Positions 22,434 through 35,370 of a stretch of 64,000 bases of DNA are shown here, one piece after another; position 1 is the first letter of the stretch, and each line of letters opens with the position of its first letter. The position numbers were made by a program, and so were the translations under genes. The notes under the pieces are model-generated. The model was not told the origin of the DNA and made no database searches. It saw only the letters and a list, made by a program, of their open reading frames with translations. The stretch is taken from NCBI GenBank assembly GCA_021234155.1, contig JAJEKV010000033.1, positions 13,091,614-13,155,613 on the forward strand, written 5' to 3'. This DNA comes from Isoetes taiwanensis. Its lineage: Eukaryota > Streptophyta > Lycopodiopsida > Isoetales > Isoetaceae.

Positions 22434-23159
22434 TTGAAGTGTTCGATAACAAGACTAGGAAGAATCCCTATTGGGATTATTGCAGTTGAAATCACAGAGA
22501 CTGATGCAGACAATACCTATTGATCCTGGACAGCTGGATTCAGAGGGAAGGGTAGCACCATTTCCTGATTTTGCTACACAGACAGCTCAGGCAATGCTTT
22601 ATATTTCAATATAAAAGGGCTTCCCCTTTTCATATTGGCCGACTGCAGGCGATTTTGTGGTAAACAAGGAGATCTTTTGAAGGAAAGAAAAAAAAAACTT
22701 CTTTGGTTCTCGGCTGCTGGATGATGTCGTCGAAATCTCCAACATAAGACAACAATCCGATTATCACACAAGACGAAGTCGCCTTTATGGCCAAGCATGC
22801 AAGATAACAAGCCCCTAATCTGGGTTTGGGCAAAGTATAGAACTTTGTAGAGTGATTCCCGGCAGATAACAAAGCAAAAAAAACAACGAGTTAGCTTAAC
22901 CGAAAGGACTACAATGAAAAGGCTTGAGGGAAGAGAAACGAAAGGGAAAGAAGAACGAAGACGAGAGCGCGACGTATTCTATCTCCATGTTATTTTTTGC
23001 CCTTTTCTAATTTCGGAGGCCGTCGATGCCAGAAATATTAGATCCAATGGTTAAAACCATTGCCACATCATCTTTTGTTGAGGTGGAGGTGCTACGTGGA
23101 TAGCCTAGAATTGCAAGGAAGGCTGTAAGCTTGGTTAGGCTGGCGTGCTAAAAAAAAAA

Positions 23160-24100
23160 GTTAGGATACTTACAAATTTCGTGGCAGACGTAAGTTCACC
23201 ACCACTACCAAGTCGATGTGCTGCACCAGTATCTTCCTTTCTAGCATTGTAGCAGCTGCTTTTTGTTGTGCATGTCTCGAATCTCCTGCCTTATCGAATT
23301 GGGCTTCTTTAATTGCCCACTCCCAAAACTCATCACTTGCTCGTTTAGGCTTTGGAGTATTCTTCTCCAAAGACATCATAGCTTTTTTGCTTCATTCTAT
23401 AACGTCATGTCCTACAAAACCATAGAATTCAAATAAGAATTCAAGTCTAACAACAAATAAGCACTCCCAAAACATTGAATCATTTTAAATATAATGCATT
23501 GGTATTCTATTTTATACATTTCTATATGATTACCTTGCAAGCTAGATAGTACCAGCAGTGTTCTGTACCACCCATTAACCCGTTCCTCTATCCCCCCACC
23601 GCTTTGTATATCTCAGAGACTATCCGCACTCCGCACTGCAACATTAAACAGGTCCTGCAAAATCTCATCCATCTACATTTGAACTAAACATGTTAGCATA
23701 TGCAAAATAAATTAAACTCCTTAATTCAAGAACTCATAAAATTTAAGAATCCAATACTCATTCAAGCTCTAAACAATAAAATGTATCTGCATCTTACCGC
23801 CTCGTAGCCAACTTCAATAAGACCGGCCCACTTTCCTTTCAAAATTGCCACCATATTCTAGTACAATCCATATCATAAATAAGACAAATATTTTAGAACC
23901 ACTTGCAAAGCCATACCATAATAAGCTTGTGGAAAGTATACAAATATTTTCCATACCCTGTGATGATCAGGAGTTTTCACCCACAAAGGAATTTCAGAAA
24001 GCAAGTCATGTAATGATTTTGAATAGAGCTCCCACAATGGCTTTATGATTGGGTCCTGAAAATGCATATTTAGTGGCAAATGCACCATTTTTTCCAATGG
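23160..24100 (-). pseudogene. Transposon-type coding exons of unknown family (copy 1)
   Basis: Two minus-strand coding stretches are visible. One (23379 to about 23170) contains KRASDEFWEWAIKEAQFDKA and ends at a gtaagt donor. The other (24097-23873) contains PLNMHFQDPIIKPLWELYSK and PLWVKTPDHHRVWKIF. The composition is like the conserved parts of plant En/Spm accessory proteins, but I cannot name a domain. The second stretch is identical in copy 2 at 41627-41851. Confidence 0.3.
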
Positions 24101-25090
24101 CTGGAATAAACATAATGGTCACTAATTTATGTTGCAAATAGCTTAATGAGAACCAAGGGTATGAGTTATCCTTGTAAATCTAGTATACTTACCTTGGAAG
24201 AGGACTAACATAACATTTGGAGGCATTAAATAAAGGAGCTAAAAGCGTTCCCACACCTGAGCATGTTTTCTTCCTTACAAAGTGTGAGTATTAAGTTTCA
24301 GACCAGACTATAACATGGTCGTTAGCAAGCCTTCCATTAGCTTAAGCATACATCCCTCGTGAAGCATGAAGTCTGCTAGCTTGCCAGGCTTGTAAATTGT
24401 AGTGTCCAAAATATGGATGTCCTTTGCCTCCAAATTCTTACATGGCTCAAGAAAATACCAGTCCCAAACAACAATCGTTGTCTCTAGAGTAGTCCGCTCC
24501 TAATGCTTACGATTCAACTAATAATTATATGTGTGATGTGATGACACATAGCAGAGATATTGAAAACCTTTCAATTTGGCAAAGCATACAAGATTTCCTA
24601 TTTTATACTATTTCGTCTACATATTAGAACCATTTTCAAGTCAAAACACGCTTATAGTCCACTGCAATCACTATCTGTTTCTGCATTATATAGATCCTAA
24701 AAATGCATATTTAGTGGATACTTATGAAAAGAAACTCGTTTTCATGATTTTACCCTTTGTGCTCATTAAAGATGTAAGCCAACTTCTGTCCACCATCGCC
24801 CAAACTTGTCCATCATTTCCAAGCAAAGTTAGTATAGTTTAAATTCTTGCTTAGAATATGTCGTATGAACTGTCTGCCATGAAATAGGAAACTCTTAACT
24901 TTTGCAAACTGAAATGTCATTTTAGTCTGATGCAGTTTATACGATGATACAACACAAAAATGTTGGCCCTGGACACATTACATCTGCTCGTTTAGTACCT
25001 GAGATTTCATCCAAAAGAAGATGTGTCATGCAAGTTCACAGACAAAAAGATGAGTTGAGTTGTCTATTGTTGCATCTGATCCTTGTTTTA
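24100..25090. other. Duplicated non-coding stretch
   Basis: Short frames occur on the plus strand (24576-24842, 24944-25222) but are low in complexity and unrecognised. The phrase aaaatgcatatttagtgg occurs twice, near 24058 and 24700. This part is nearly identical between the two duplicates. Confidence 0.35.
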
Positions 25091-25097
25091 ATCTTGC

Positions 25098-25665
25098 CTA
25101 AGTCTCTTCGACCCTACATGTTTCAAGGATCAATCCACAAATTTGGAACTGTAGCATCCAGAATAGCTCTGCAGCAAAGGCAATGCCAACTTTCAAGGAC
25201 AAGCTTCCTGCTTTCCAAATGAGAGAAAAGGTTTCGATTATCAATGAGGCAAATAGAGTGCAGATAGTACAAAGGCAAATAGAGTGCAGCTTTAAACACT
25301 GGAATCTCAGAGGTACTTGCTCTTGAATTAGGGTTAGAAGGGCATTCAATGCAGCCTCCACAGCTTTAACCTTTCTGCTACCCAAACAGGAAACAAGGGT
25401 AAGGTTTTGCACTCACTGTATGAGCTCCCTCCACTACTTTCTCACCTCCAATTGTATTTGCAAGAGGTAAGATTTTACGTGAAAGGTTTTGCAAGCCTTC
25501 CATGTGACCATTCTTGTTTTAGATCTAATGGCGTGCTATTAAAAATGTTGTGAATTGGGAAGCAAGGTCATATTCCTTGGCTCTTGCCTTGTCATAGTCT
25601 GCCTTGTCAATAACTCCAATTTCATAACTTCCCATTTAGAGTCCACTAACTTAACTAGTTTATCA
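25098..25665 (-). pseudogene. Truncated ARM-like (possibly U-box/ARM) gene end (copy 1)
   Basis: The minus strand gives EAIDKLVKLVDSKWEVMKL near the right edge and GSRKVKAVEAALNALLTLIQ nearer the 3' end. The second run resembles the C-terminal armadillo region of plant U-box/ARM ubiquitin ligases (VxEAALxALxTLI). Only two or three scattered segments are visible, with stops between. In copy 2 the same gene continues past the duplication edge to about 44180, so copy 1 is cut inside it at 25665. Confidence 0.35.
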
Positions 25666-25781
25666 ATGGCCTCGGATGGTGCGCAAAATTATCCCCAACA
25701 TCAACTACATCGAAACCCATTCATGATCCCCTTCATAGATGGGACCTCTGTAATGTTTCCAGCTCGTCTTGGCACACTGAA

Positions 25782-27960
25782 TTAGTTCGAATAAACCCAA
25801 GATCCTATTACGCTTTTGTTTATGCACTTCCCAAACTTTCCTGCCCAACAGTAATTACAGAAGCAACTGAAATCCATATGAGCAACCTGAGTAGGGTCAT
25901 TGGAATGCACAGGTCTGATACAATGCAACTTTCTGGAACCTGTTAATGTCTTACAATCATGACTGTCACTTCTATCAACCTCATTGATAGCTATCTCCCA
26001 AAAAATATCACAAAAGGAATCATGTAAAATAACATGCAATGCAAACAACATGTAAAACACGAACTCATTGTGTACTGCAAGGATGATCTCCTTCATTGTC
26101 ACAATCGACTTAAAATGTGCTCTGCAAAACACAAGATCATCGCATTCCTTAGTGGTAATGAATTCCTCTTCAACATCTCATGTGTGAGGGCTCTTTTATT
26201 ACAGACACCAAAGACCATCATGCTCACCTGCAAGGATTGATTACAGAATTTTAAAGAAATGCCAATTAAAAAAGAACCAATAGACTAAAATAAAAGTAAT
26301 TACCTTTGCCATGATATGATGCAAAGAAATTCCAGTGTATTGGTTTTCCAGTGCTTTGAAAGAACCTGCCTAGGAAGTAGAACATCCTTGCTCCTTTAAA
26401 TTGATGGGAACATCCATCAGACCACATGACATGATTCTTGTAATGGACACCCTTGTCAGCAAGGAAAACTACATGTTTTTGCAAACAATGTTGAGCGAAA
26501 GAGTACATCATGTTCTCTATCATCACTTATGTAAAAAATGTGTTTCCTTAATGATCTTTCTATTCTGTTCTGTAGAAGGTGGAGCATGCCTATATGTGAT
26601 GTGCACCAAAATGGTGCATTGGTCATTCCTCCAATGCAAGCTTTGTATTTCTTGTTGGATTTTGAAGGTGTAGTTCTCTGCAAAGTCAATCACTGAAACT
26701 ATAGTGTCCTTTGGAAAAGCTGCCAAACACTCCCTAAAAGCGTTTTGCTTGCCATCGGCTTCATAATTATGAGGGATGAATGGAATGAGGAAGGTATCAG
26801 CAAATTGGAACAACTCACTCTCTTGGGTGTCGTCTTGTAAACAAGCTTGTTGGCGGGTTTGGGAGCTTCCTACAAAGAAGCAAAAACATATATCGATTAC
26901 CACCTTTTTGGATTTAACATTTCAAGTTACTTGTAATACCTTCTTCTTAGCCTTCGGATCTTCTTTCCGACCTGGAATTCTCATCAACGATCTTATCGGC
27001 ACCACCTTTCTTACGTCACGAATTCTCGGCCGGCCAGTCTTGCCATTTCCTTTCTTCTGACCAACCTTTGTTCTTCCTGCAATCTTCTCGGCAGCTCCTT
27101 TCTTCTTAACAAGTTTTTCCTTCTCGACAAATGTTACCTTGTCCTCCTCATAAACTTGTTATGTTCAAAAAAGAAGAGTTTGAGCTGAAAAGAATATCTC
27201 ATTTAAGAATAACAATTTGAATTACCTTATCAAATGTCTTCCAATCTACTTGATGGTTCAACTTGTAATCTCTTTCTTTTGGACAAGTTGGCACTTTGTT
27301 TTCCACAAGCCTTGCATTTAAGCGGCGGACAATTATGTTGATGCCACTCTTTCGATTCATCCTTAGGACATACCAAAGATCTCCAAAGCTTCGGAGGTTG
27401 AAGCATATGTAGCTTTAGATGCATTGCAGGTTGGTCCTATACCACATACATCACAATTGCATGTGCAATTTGGACCATGGAGGTCACCATCTAATCTTAC
27501 TTTGTTTATGGCCCGTCTCACAAAGTCAACTCTCAAATGGTAGATCACAGCAGACAAGTCTCTCTATCTTTTACCTTCCGACATATGGAGGCTTTAGGCA
27601 TGGAATCTTGTAAATGATATTTGAAAGTATGGATATTGCCTTTCAAATGGTTGGAAGAAAACTTGCCGCTGAAAACAACAACAACATATCAACAACCTTA
27701 AGTTGAAAATCTTAAACCTTAACAATTTGAAAACAAATTGCTTTAAAAATTACTGTGTCTCTTCAAGAAAGTGTAGTGCATGCAATATCTTCTTTCCGGA
27801 GTTGCTTTTTATCTTGATGACATGTTTCTTACATGGGGAAACTCTTGTATTGTGTCTCCAAAATCCACCACTAGTTTTCTCTAACGTCATAAGAGAGTTT
27901 GTCACATCTAATCTTATTTTTGAACATGGACCATGGACCCTCACCAAGTTCAGCATCTAC
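25782..27960 (-). pseudogene. Broken transposase-like gene (DFAENY...SDDREHD...WSDG family)
   Basis: Collinear minus-strand pieces run from about 27956 to 25782. In order they are: a charged N-terminal part; a Cys/His-rich segment (HQHNCPPLKCKACGK); a basic linker; IVSVIDFAENYTFKIQQEIQ; YISDDREHDVLF; HVMWSDGCSHQFKGARMFYF; and a C-terminal part with ILHDSFCDIFWEIAINEVDR and SRKLHCIRPVHSNDP. From memory the set DxAENY, SDDxxHD, W(S/T)DGxxxQ(F/Y)K recurs in uncharacterised proteins of plants and invertebrates. The spaced acidic residues suggest an RNase-H-like (DDE) nuclease, which is inference. Frameshifts or introns separate the pieces. It lies in the spacer between the duplicates. Confidence 0.5.
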
Positions 27961-28260
27961 TCTTCTTCTTACGCAGCTTGTGACAATCTTTACTGCTCGA
28001 GGCATAGAGTTACGGAGAAAGCTGATTTGTTAATATTGGTATTGGCGATAAACCATGGCAGCAATTCTTGCCCTCTTAATATCTGCTTTCTTCTCATTCT
28101 TATGATCTGCAAAAGAGTTCTTTAAATTCTCCACAATTTTCTTCATTCTGAGAATCATCCTTGGAGTTAGGAACAACAAGTTCGGTAGCCACTTTGCGGC
28201 CAGACTTAATTATCTCTTTCCTATCCCTACAACTTGCATTAACAAGAACCTTTTTCACCT

Positions 28261-28452
28261 TCATTTAACCTTTTTTTTTGATAGCATTCTCTTCTTCCAT
28301 GTGCTTAGATCACCTTGGAGCAATGCTTCTTCATCTGCTGCAATTTCCCTTTCCCTCTTAAGCTCTCTCTTTTTTCTCCTTAACTCAGCTCTATACCTTC
28401 TAAAAGCATGACAATCGCTAGAAAAAAAGAATGGAAGTGAAAAAAAAGTCAA
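28261..28452 (-). pseudogene. Basic coiled-coil piece, possible N-terminal exon of the upstream-strand gene
   Basis: The minus-strand frame has AELRRKKRELKREREIAADE, followed by LSTWKKRMLSKKKVK. It is a highly charged predicted helix. It precedes the transposase-like gene on the same strand, so it may be its first exon, but nothing in the sequence proves this. Confidence 0.3.
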
Positions 28453-29103
28453 AGAAACCTTTGTAGAGTTGTTAAATCATGCAAACCTTGCTTACCTTGA
28501 AAATGGGTTGATCATGACATTGGGTTCCTTGTGTATTATCTTGATGACACCCTTCATAACAAGAAAGACAACAAAAAGATTAGCAAAAGAAAAGTTCAAA
28601 AGTAAATTCAAGGAATCCAATTCCTTGAAATCGACTTAAAGAAAGGTTGCACACCTTCTTCACTTTGAACATCTTGAGTTCCCTGTTGGCCCACCCTTGG
28701 ACTCTTGGAAATCACCTTCATGGTAAGAAGGTTGCAAATCTTCATGAAATGCGAGACTCTTCATTGTCTCCATAAGGTTCGGGATTGTGACAGTAAACAT
28801 TTTCTAGAATTAAAGCAAACATCAACAAATAAGGAAAGAAATCAACAACAAATATGTAAGTTCAAAATTACCTGAATCTATAGGAATTGATGTAGCCATA
28901 TGTAACTGATCTTGTCCAGCTTCTTTCAGTTCAAAGCAAACTCATAGATTAATATGCATTTCAGCATACATGAAAATGAAATGCATCATGATCCTCAATT
29001 ACCATGGTAAATATCTAGCACAAATTTGCTTGCATTCGGCCTGAAACTTGTTGGCTCTGTTCTTGAATCTGCACTTGCGGATTGCTGACAAATTGCATCA
29101 GCA
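28453..29103. other. Spacer end, nothing recognised
   Basis: AT-rich sequence without a recognised coding frame, ending exactly where homology to copy 1 begins. Confidence 0.4.
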
Positions 29104-30816
29104 ATTCGGGTTGAAGAAGCAACAGCAGAATTCTTCACGAAACACTTGATCAGAAGCTGCCCTCTAACTTGCTTTGGCCTTCACTTTCTTGGCTCTTTAT
29201 GTCATGAAGAATAATGACCTTCCTTGCCATGATTCCATTGTTCTTCCTTTGTCTGCTAAATCCATAAAATTTTGGTAACTTTTGTGCCTTTATTCTTCCT
29301 GTGCATATCTGTTGCTTCTTGAAGCAATGATGAACTTGTCACTGTTCTGGATTGTGGGTGGTTGTAACCCACATATACTGCAGACAACAACTGAAGGATT
29401 CAGAACCATACTTTTCTCCCCAAGCTGCTCGTAAAGATCCTTTGGCAGATAAAGCAAGCTTTTTTAACTAGAGAAATCTAAGGAGCTTGCCAAAGAATTA
29501 AGCAGAGGCGAGGCAAGGAAGAACCTCTGTCTTTGACAAAGATAAAGCATCTCCATTGTTTCATCTTGCTGATTGTATTGCTTTCAGTCAAAACTAGTTT
29601 GCTTCTACCTATGACTTATGGTCAAAAGCGAACAAAATGATGGAGGCTTCTTTGAAGCATAAGGGCATTCATAAATTCTTACTGTTCATAAATTAGCTAA
29701 TGTAAGTCATGAAGTGCTGCCTTTAAGTGGAGCTTGGAACGGGCACATAATCTGAATAAGAAGTTTTACTTTTGGGAAGCATATTCACCCACATCATATT
29801 AGGTGGCATTGCACTAATTTCTTGTTTGCTTTCAAAAATGCCAAGATTGTATTTACCTTTTACAAATATGCCAAGAGTATTTTTATTTCAACTTTCTAAT
29901 AGGATTTTTTTGGCAACTTGGCAGATTTTTCCGGTAATGAAGAAGCTAAACGAGAGATTGCCTGAAAAAAACCGGCAGAAATTCTTTATATGCCAGCAAT
30001 GAGGAATTCCAGTGGACTTGTCTCAGTCTTTGCCAGGAAGGTCAAATCCACTCTTTGCCAGGAGGGTTACAGCCTATGGGCCTTCATCATAGATTCCAGG
30101 TTGGAAAACAGGGCTTTTTGCTGCAAGAGGTTGCCCTGCTTTCCAACCTGGAGTCCAAGATGGAGGGCCATTCGATTATTCATTAGCTCAGTGACTCTCA
30201 CTATTTTCAGGCAATATCACACATTGTCTTCAAGGGCTTACTTGAGTTCCATCAGCAAAATTGCTACATCTTCCCCCAGTCTTTCCTATACTAACCTCAT
30301 AAATGGTGGAAGAACAAATAGAACAAATCGCGTGCCTGCTGCAATGCATTTGCCTACAGATTTAATTAAGCAAGTCTGCTAGGGAAGAGCAGTCCGTCTG
30401 CTATGCAAATCCTTGACGAAGCAGACGTGCTGCTCTACCCTAACGGACTTAATTATTTATGAAGCTATGGCTATGGACCTTCTCAGATCCTTATGCATAA
30501 CAAAAGCAAAGGTGTTTTATAGACATACACATAGCCAGTTAAAAAAACATACACATCAATGTTGACACTCCTTTTCTGGCGGTCTGAATCCTCCTTCCCA
30601 CCTTAAATCCAACGGCCAAATCGAACGCTGCTTCTTGTTGGATGTCTAATTATGTTGTCATCGTGAAACATAATGGGAATATATGTGCCTATTATAGAAA
30701 AAGAAAATCTTGGTATCTAAGAAAATTGCCAAATTATCAAAGTTTTTCAGTTAATTTTAACTTTATTACCACACCACTACCATCGTAACATACTTTTACT
30801 TTTAGTTCTTTGATTT

Positions 30817-31331
30817 TTAATGAAGGGAAAAACTATAAATGCCCTTATGTTTTGATGGATTTCATTAGATGCCCCTAAGTTCCATAATTTTACAAAATGC
30901 CCCTAAGTTCCATAATTTTACAAAATGCCTCTGGTCAACGTACTTCTGTAATACTTCAAGTTTCACAAAATGCCCTTCAATTTTAGGTATTTAATTGAAC
31001 ACCCTTTTCAACGGATCTAGTTTAGATGCCGCGGTTCCTCAAAAAAGGGGAAAGCATAGAAGGCTCCATTGCACCAATTCTATTTTGAGATTTTGGAGGA
31101 TCACTCTCTCACAATTTTGGAGGCATAGGCTCTCATGATTCTGGAGGTTCACTAACCTTTTTACTCACTTCCTACTCCGCAACCTATACGGAGATCGTGC
31201 ACTATGTTATTGTTCCTAACGTTCTAGATATGACGTTGCCTCCAACGACAATGCGATGTTGTTCAAGGGCGTTTCAATAATTTGCTTAAAACTTGAGCGT
31301 ATTTTGTGAATTTGCAACTTTTAAAATTTGA

Positions 31332-31370
<39 letters not shown>

Positions 31371-31500
31371 GCACACACACACACACACGCACACACACAC
31401 GCGCACACACACACATACACACGCTTATACGTCGTTAATTTCAAAGGGCATTTTGGGAATTTAGAAGAAACATAAGGGCATTTGAGGAATTAATCTAAAT
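30817..31500. mobile_element. Inverted-repeat element with internal CA tract (copy 2)
   Basis: The counterpart of 13137-13800, with the same aaatgcccttatgttt / aaacataagggcattt ends and duplicated 29-bp unit, but a much longer CA tract. Confidence 0.55.
31334..31424. repeat. (CA)n/(ACGC)n microsatellite (copy 2)
   Basis: Longer allele or paralogue of the tract at 13654-13701, interrupted by cgc and tac units. Confidence 0.9.
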
Positions 31501-31596
31501 CTTAAGGGTACTAGTTATGGTGCCACGCGTTCTTGAATCGTAACTTCTAATTCTATTGTAGAATTATATGAATAAGATGTAGGATTTAGGAACATA

Positions 31597-31810
31597 CACT
31601 ACAAGAGAAGGGTGCTTGTTTCGTCAAGTATAACGTCAAAATTGTTGACACAAATAGGACCTTCGGAACTCCCATTCTTGTCACATCCTTGACGTTGTAC
31701 ATGACGCTATCATTTGCTGCAAAGTTGTCACCAGGGTGACAACCATTGCATCAACCTTGTGTCTTGATCATTTGCCACAATAGTTGACATAATGGCCATT
31801 TGTAACTATG
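31597..31810 (+). mobile_element. CACTA-type transposon end (copy 2)
   Basis: cactacaagagaagg at 31597 and the following ttgacac/ttgtcac-type repeats match 13899 onward in copy 1. Confidence 0.55.
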
Positions 31811-32277
31811 TTGCAACACCGATTAATGGCAAATATAGCATCAATGTTTTAACTATTTTTGTATGAAGTTTATTTCAATATATTTTCAAAATAGCATCAA
31901 ATTTTGCAAGAACTTTATTGCATTATCTTGTCAATGTTTTTGTTACTAGAGCAACACACTTGCAACAAAAGAATCACATATGGGTGGCAAGCTAAAAACC
32001 AAGATTGCATATATGTTTTGTCCACATTTCAACATATTTGTGTCCATATAATAGCCATATTTTGTCAACCTTTCACTCATATATAAAAGCGATGTCATTT
32101 TTTTCCTATTTTTCCTATTTGTTTGATGGAATTTGTTTGAAGCATCCTGGTCTTTGACCGCGTATATGGAACTCAACTTTTTATTTGCACTTCTCATTTT
32201 CATTTGCACTTCATTAGTTTGAAGACCCTTTCTTGCTCTGCAAAATCACTCTAAATCTCGATATCATCAAGGTCGGC

Positions 32278-32640
32278 GCAATGTAAACCCGAACAGGGGT
32301 CCCAAATGGATCGGATCGAATAATTCTTTGGGGGTCCAAGCTTAAAATGCGCCCAAAATACTCATGCAGCGAATCATAGTGCAATTTCCTAAAACAAAGG
32401 AAAAACTTGATTATGATCTTCTTCTCCGGTTTTCAAGCTTTTCATGCCTTTCGATCCTTTTCGACCCTTGAAAGCAATTATGTTTTTATTTCTTCACCAA
32501 AAATGTGCTTTTCGATGGAAACCCTTTCCAAAATTTGTTGATCGAAGGCTTGAATCAAAGCAATTAAACATGGCGAGTAGTAATCTGAGCTTGACAAAAA
32601 TCTTTCCGGCATGGTGGATCCGTTGTGGTTTGATGGGCAA
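32278..32640 (-). pseudogene. GRAS fragment (copy 2)
   Basis: Counterpart of 14571-14963. The GRAS reading frame is broken here by small indels at CAG/CTG sites (for example around 32407-32420 and 32528-32590), whereas copy 1 keeps one 130-residue frame. The underlying fragment is the same. Confidence 0.55.
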
Positions 32641-34439
32641 AATCAAGTGGGCTTTCTTCACGGTTTGAATCTGTGGGTCGAGAAAAAATTTTGGAAATTT
32701 TGGTAAGATGGAATTGAATATGTCTTTGGAGGTTGAAAACTAGCATTTTAAACTCTTTGGATTTGGCGAAAAATAGTCTAAAGTGAGAGTGAAAAGAGCC
32801 TTGAGGGGTAGATAGGCTAGTCTTTCTTTTGTTAGAGGATCCATTCTGCTTTGCCTTCCTCTCCCAGATGAAAGAAACTGAAAACAAGTATAAATAAACT
32901 ACACTATACTTTGGGAGAAAGAACCGACTCCTCAACAACTCTGTCTCGTAGCTCCCAAATAAAAACACCCTATTCTTCTCAAATTAAGCAAACCCAAATC
33001 AGAGACAGGGCTCCAGATTGGGGGGGGGTTCCTCCCCAAAATTTCCGGTTGAAGTTGTTAAAATCCGGTTTCTTTAATAGATGCCGAAAAATTTCCGGTC
33101 AAAATTTTGTAAAATGCTTGTTAAATCCGGCAAATTAGAGGATATTTTGTGAAAAATCCGGTAAGTAGCAACAAAGCATGGCATTTTGCCGGTTTAAGCA
33201 AAATCTAATCTGGAGGCCGGATCAGAGATAAAGCTTAATCCAGAAGATTGCAATGATTTGGGTCCGGAATAAAGCTGAAAAGCAAAAGGCCAGGCAAAAC
33301 ACGGCAGAAGGAAAGCGTCAAACCCACATTTATTATGTAACATACGGCTTACACAAGACTTTCAGACGAAAAAGCGAGGAGTTTGGAAGGGGAAACTTCC
33401 AGTCGCGAGGTTCAGGAAGAAAGCTGCCTGGCCCGGCGCCAGCCAAGAAGGCGGCTGTACTATTTTCGAATCACAAGGGAAATTAGCATGATAACCCACA
33501 AGGAGCTCGGGACCCCTTGGTAGCTCTGCTACAGATTTGATTCCTCATTCAAGAATGTAAATAAATTCGTCTTTAGTTTTCTTTGATATCTCTACTTTAA
33601 TTCTGCATTCTACCCTCTTTGAAGCTTTTTCTTGATTGTTTAGACTCATGTTTTTGCATGTTGCCAAGCTTCTAGACATTGCAACACTCTTGGCAAATAG
33701 CCCCTTCAAGAGTTTTAACCCCAAATCACGGTGAAGTGAGTGTCTCATAGGGACCACGTAGTATTGAACTTCTGGAAAGTGTGTGTGTTTTGTCTGAAGT
33801 TACTCCATATTTCGGTCATCAAGTATGGCAATGCTTTTAAGTCCAAAGTTCCTTTTCCCCTTTGACTGTTTCAACAAAAGGTGTGCATTTTGTTTTAACA
33901 AATCTTCAATGGCTTGGGTGCTTAAGCGGATTACTTCCTAACAATTAGTTTAGAAAGAAAGAAAGAAAGAAAAAAGAGTATATTTAGTGTCAGGGAGACT
34001 TCTAAGGTCTACAAGACCAGGATAAATATAGCAAGCCCTCAACATCTAGGAGTATTCTCCAAGATGAAATTGCTAGTTAAGTCTAGCAAGTTAGTGATAA
34101 GCTTTCATTGCCCTCTGAGTTCATTAATGCAACCCCTTATAGGGTCAAAAAAAAGCCTATGAGGCTTTATGCATGCCTAATGTTCCTTTTCTTCTTTCAG
34201 CAGCTATCCTTTCTTTAGCCCTTTTGGCCATTTTACAGAGTGCCCTCGGTGGCTTCCCTTTTCTATTCTTTGTTTAATAGTGCGGATCAAGCGGTGAAAA
34301 AGAGGTCAACACTTCGGGTTTAATTTTGAATGAGCTTCTTTTGTTTGGATTGGTAAGTCCATACATATGCAAAGCAAGACATTTTGTTACGAAAAAGATC
34401 ATGAAATTTTTGCCTTAAAATGGCGCAGGCTAAGGCACT

Positions 34440-34690
34440 AGTAGAATGAGGAGTTTGAGGAGGATCAAAAGGAAAAAGGCGTTGAGAAAGAAGGAAAAAA
34501 TGAGGTAGTGTGACGAGGCAAAAAATTATCTGATTAGATAAGGCGGCGACATTGGGGCAAATGGGTCTAGCGAATGAGGAGTTTGAAGCGGGATCAAAAG
34601 GAAAAAGGCGTTGAGAAGAAGGAAAAATGAGGTAGTGTGACGGGCAAAATTATCTGATGGAGTAAAGGCGACATTGGGGCAAATGGGTGC
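34440..34690 (+). repeat. ~125-bp tandem duplication (copy 2)
   Basis: Counterpart of 16727-16975, so the tandem duplication predates the large duplication. Confidence 0.65.
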
Positions 34691-34786
34691 CAGGGCTTTG
34701 TGACCTTTGCAAATAGGTTTGCTTGGAGACTACCAGAACATGGCTGCACCACGAACATGGCTGCACCAAGAACACGGCGGCATCCT

Positions 34787-34878
34787 ATAGTCGTTATGGT
34801 TAGCATCCTTCTATCGTGCAGGCGCTGAACACGAGGGCAAAAAAAAAATGTAGGTTCAAATCCTGCATGTTCTACCAC
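34787..34878 (+). tRNA. Degenerate tRNA-like sequence (copy 2)
   Basis: Same A-box-like tggttagcatcc and B-box-like aggttcaaatcc as at 17075-17167. Between them copy 2 reads gtgcaggcgctgaacacg where copy 1 reads gtcttaaaatgcaacaacacg, and it carries a longer A run. Confidence 0.3.
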
Positions 34879-35049
34879 GTATAGCGGCCGCCGCGATAAG
34901 TTTCTTGTATGCATTAATTAATATTGGGTATAATAAAACTAACATCCAAAACATATCACAATCCATATATTGTCTTTAAGAAATCATTGCTAGTTTTAAA
35001 AGATTATTATGGTATGCACAAGCTATCTCTTAAACCACATTTAGCTCTC

Positions 35050-35370
35050 ACACACTAATAGAATATAATATAGTTTGTAACGTTTTTTGTAACGGAAAAT
35101 ACATTAATTAGTATTTTTTTATTTACATCACAAAATGAGCTTCGTAACGCGTTACCAACGAAGAACCATTTGTAACCGTTACAAAATATTATTACATCAC
35201 ACATTACTAATGCAATATTTGCGGCGTGTAACAAAATTTAATCGTAATTGTCGGCGTCACCAATTAATTTCTATACCCGTGTATTTAAAGTTGTCACCGT
35301 CAGCGTCTTTGAGTGATTTTTAATTGTACCCATGGTTCGTTGTCATGGGTGTCAATTGCAAATAAATTAA
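35050..35370. repeat. CACTA subterminal repeat array (copy 2)
   Basis: Counterpart of 17360-17660, with the same gtaacgcgttac-type motifs and small indels at CG/CHG sites. Confidence 0.5.

Larger units (their letters stand above)
11444..25665 (+). repeat. Segmental duplication, copy 1 (~14.2 kb)
   Basis: This segment matches 29104-43418 in the same order and orientation from cgggttgaagaagcaaca to about agtttatcaa. Long stretches are identical or almost so, for example 18707-18901 against 36419-36613 and 23845-24840 against 41599-42595. The flanks differ on both sides of each copy. Differences are strongly concentrated at CAG/CTG sites and in simple repeats. True indels also exist: copy 2 has 15 extra bases near 36762 and about 20 extra near 41535. 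Confidence 0.9.

Noticed and set aside
24393-24400. ttgtagtg at 24393 (and about 42150) as the second end of the CACTA element that starts at 13899
   Set aside because: The bases before it (gtaaa) do not continue the inverted repeat, and no subterminal motifs surround it.
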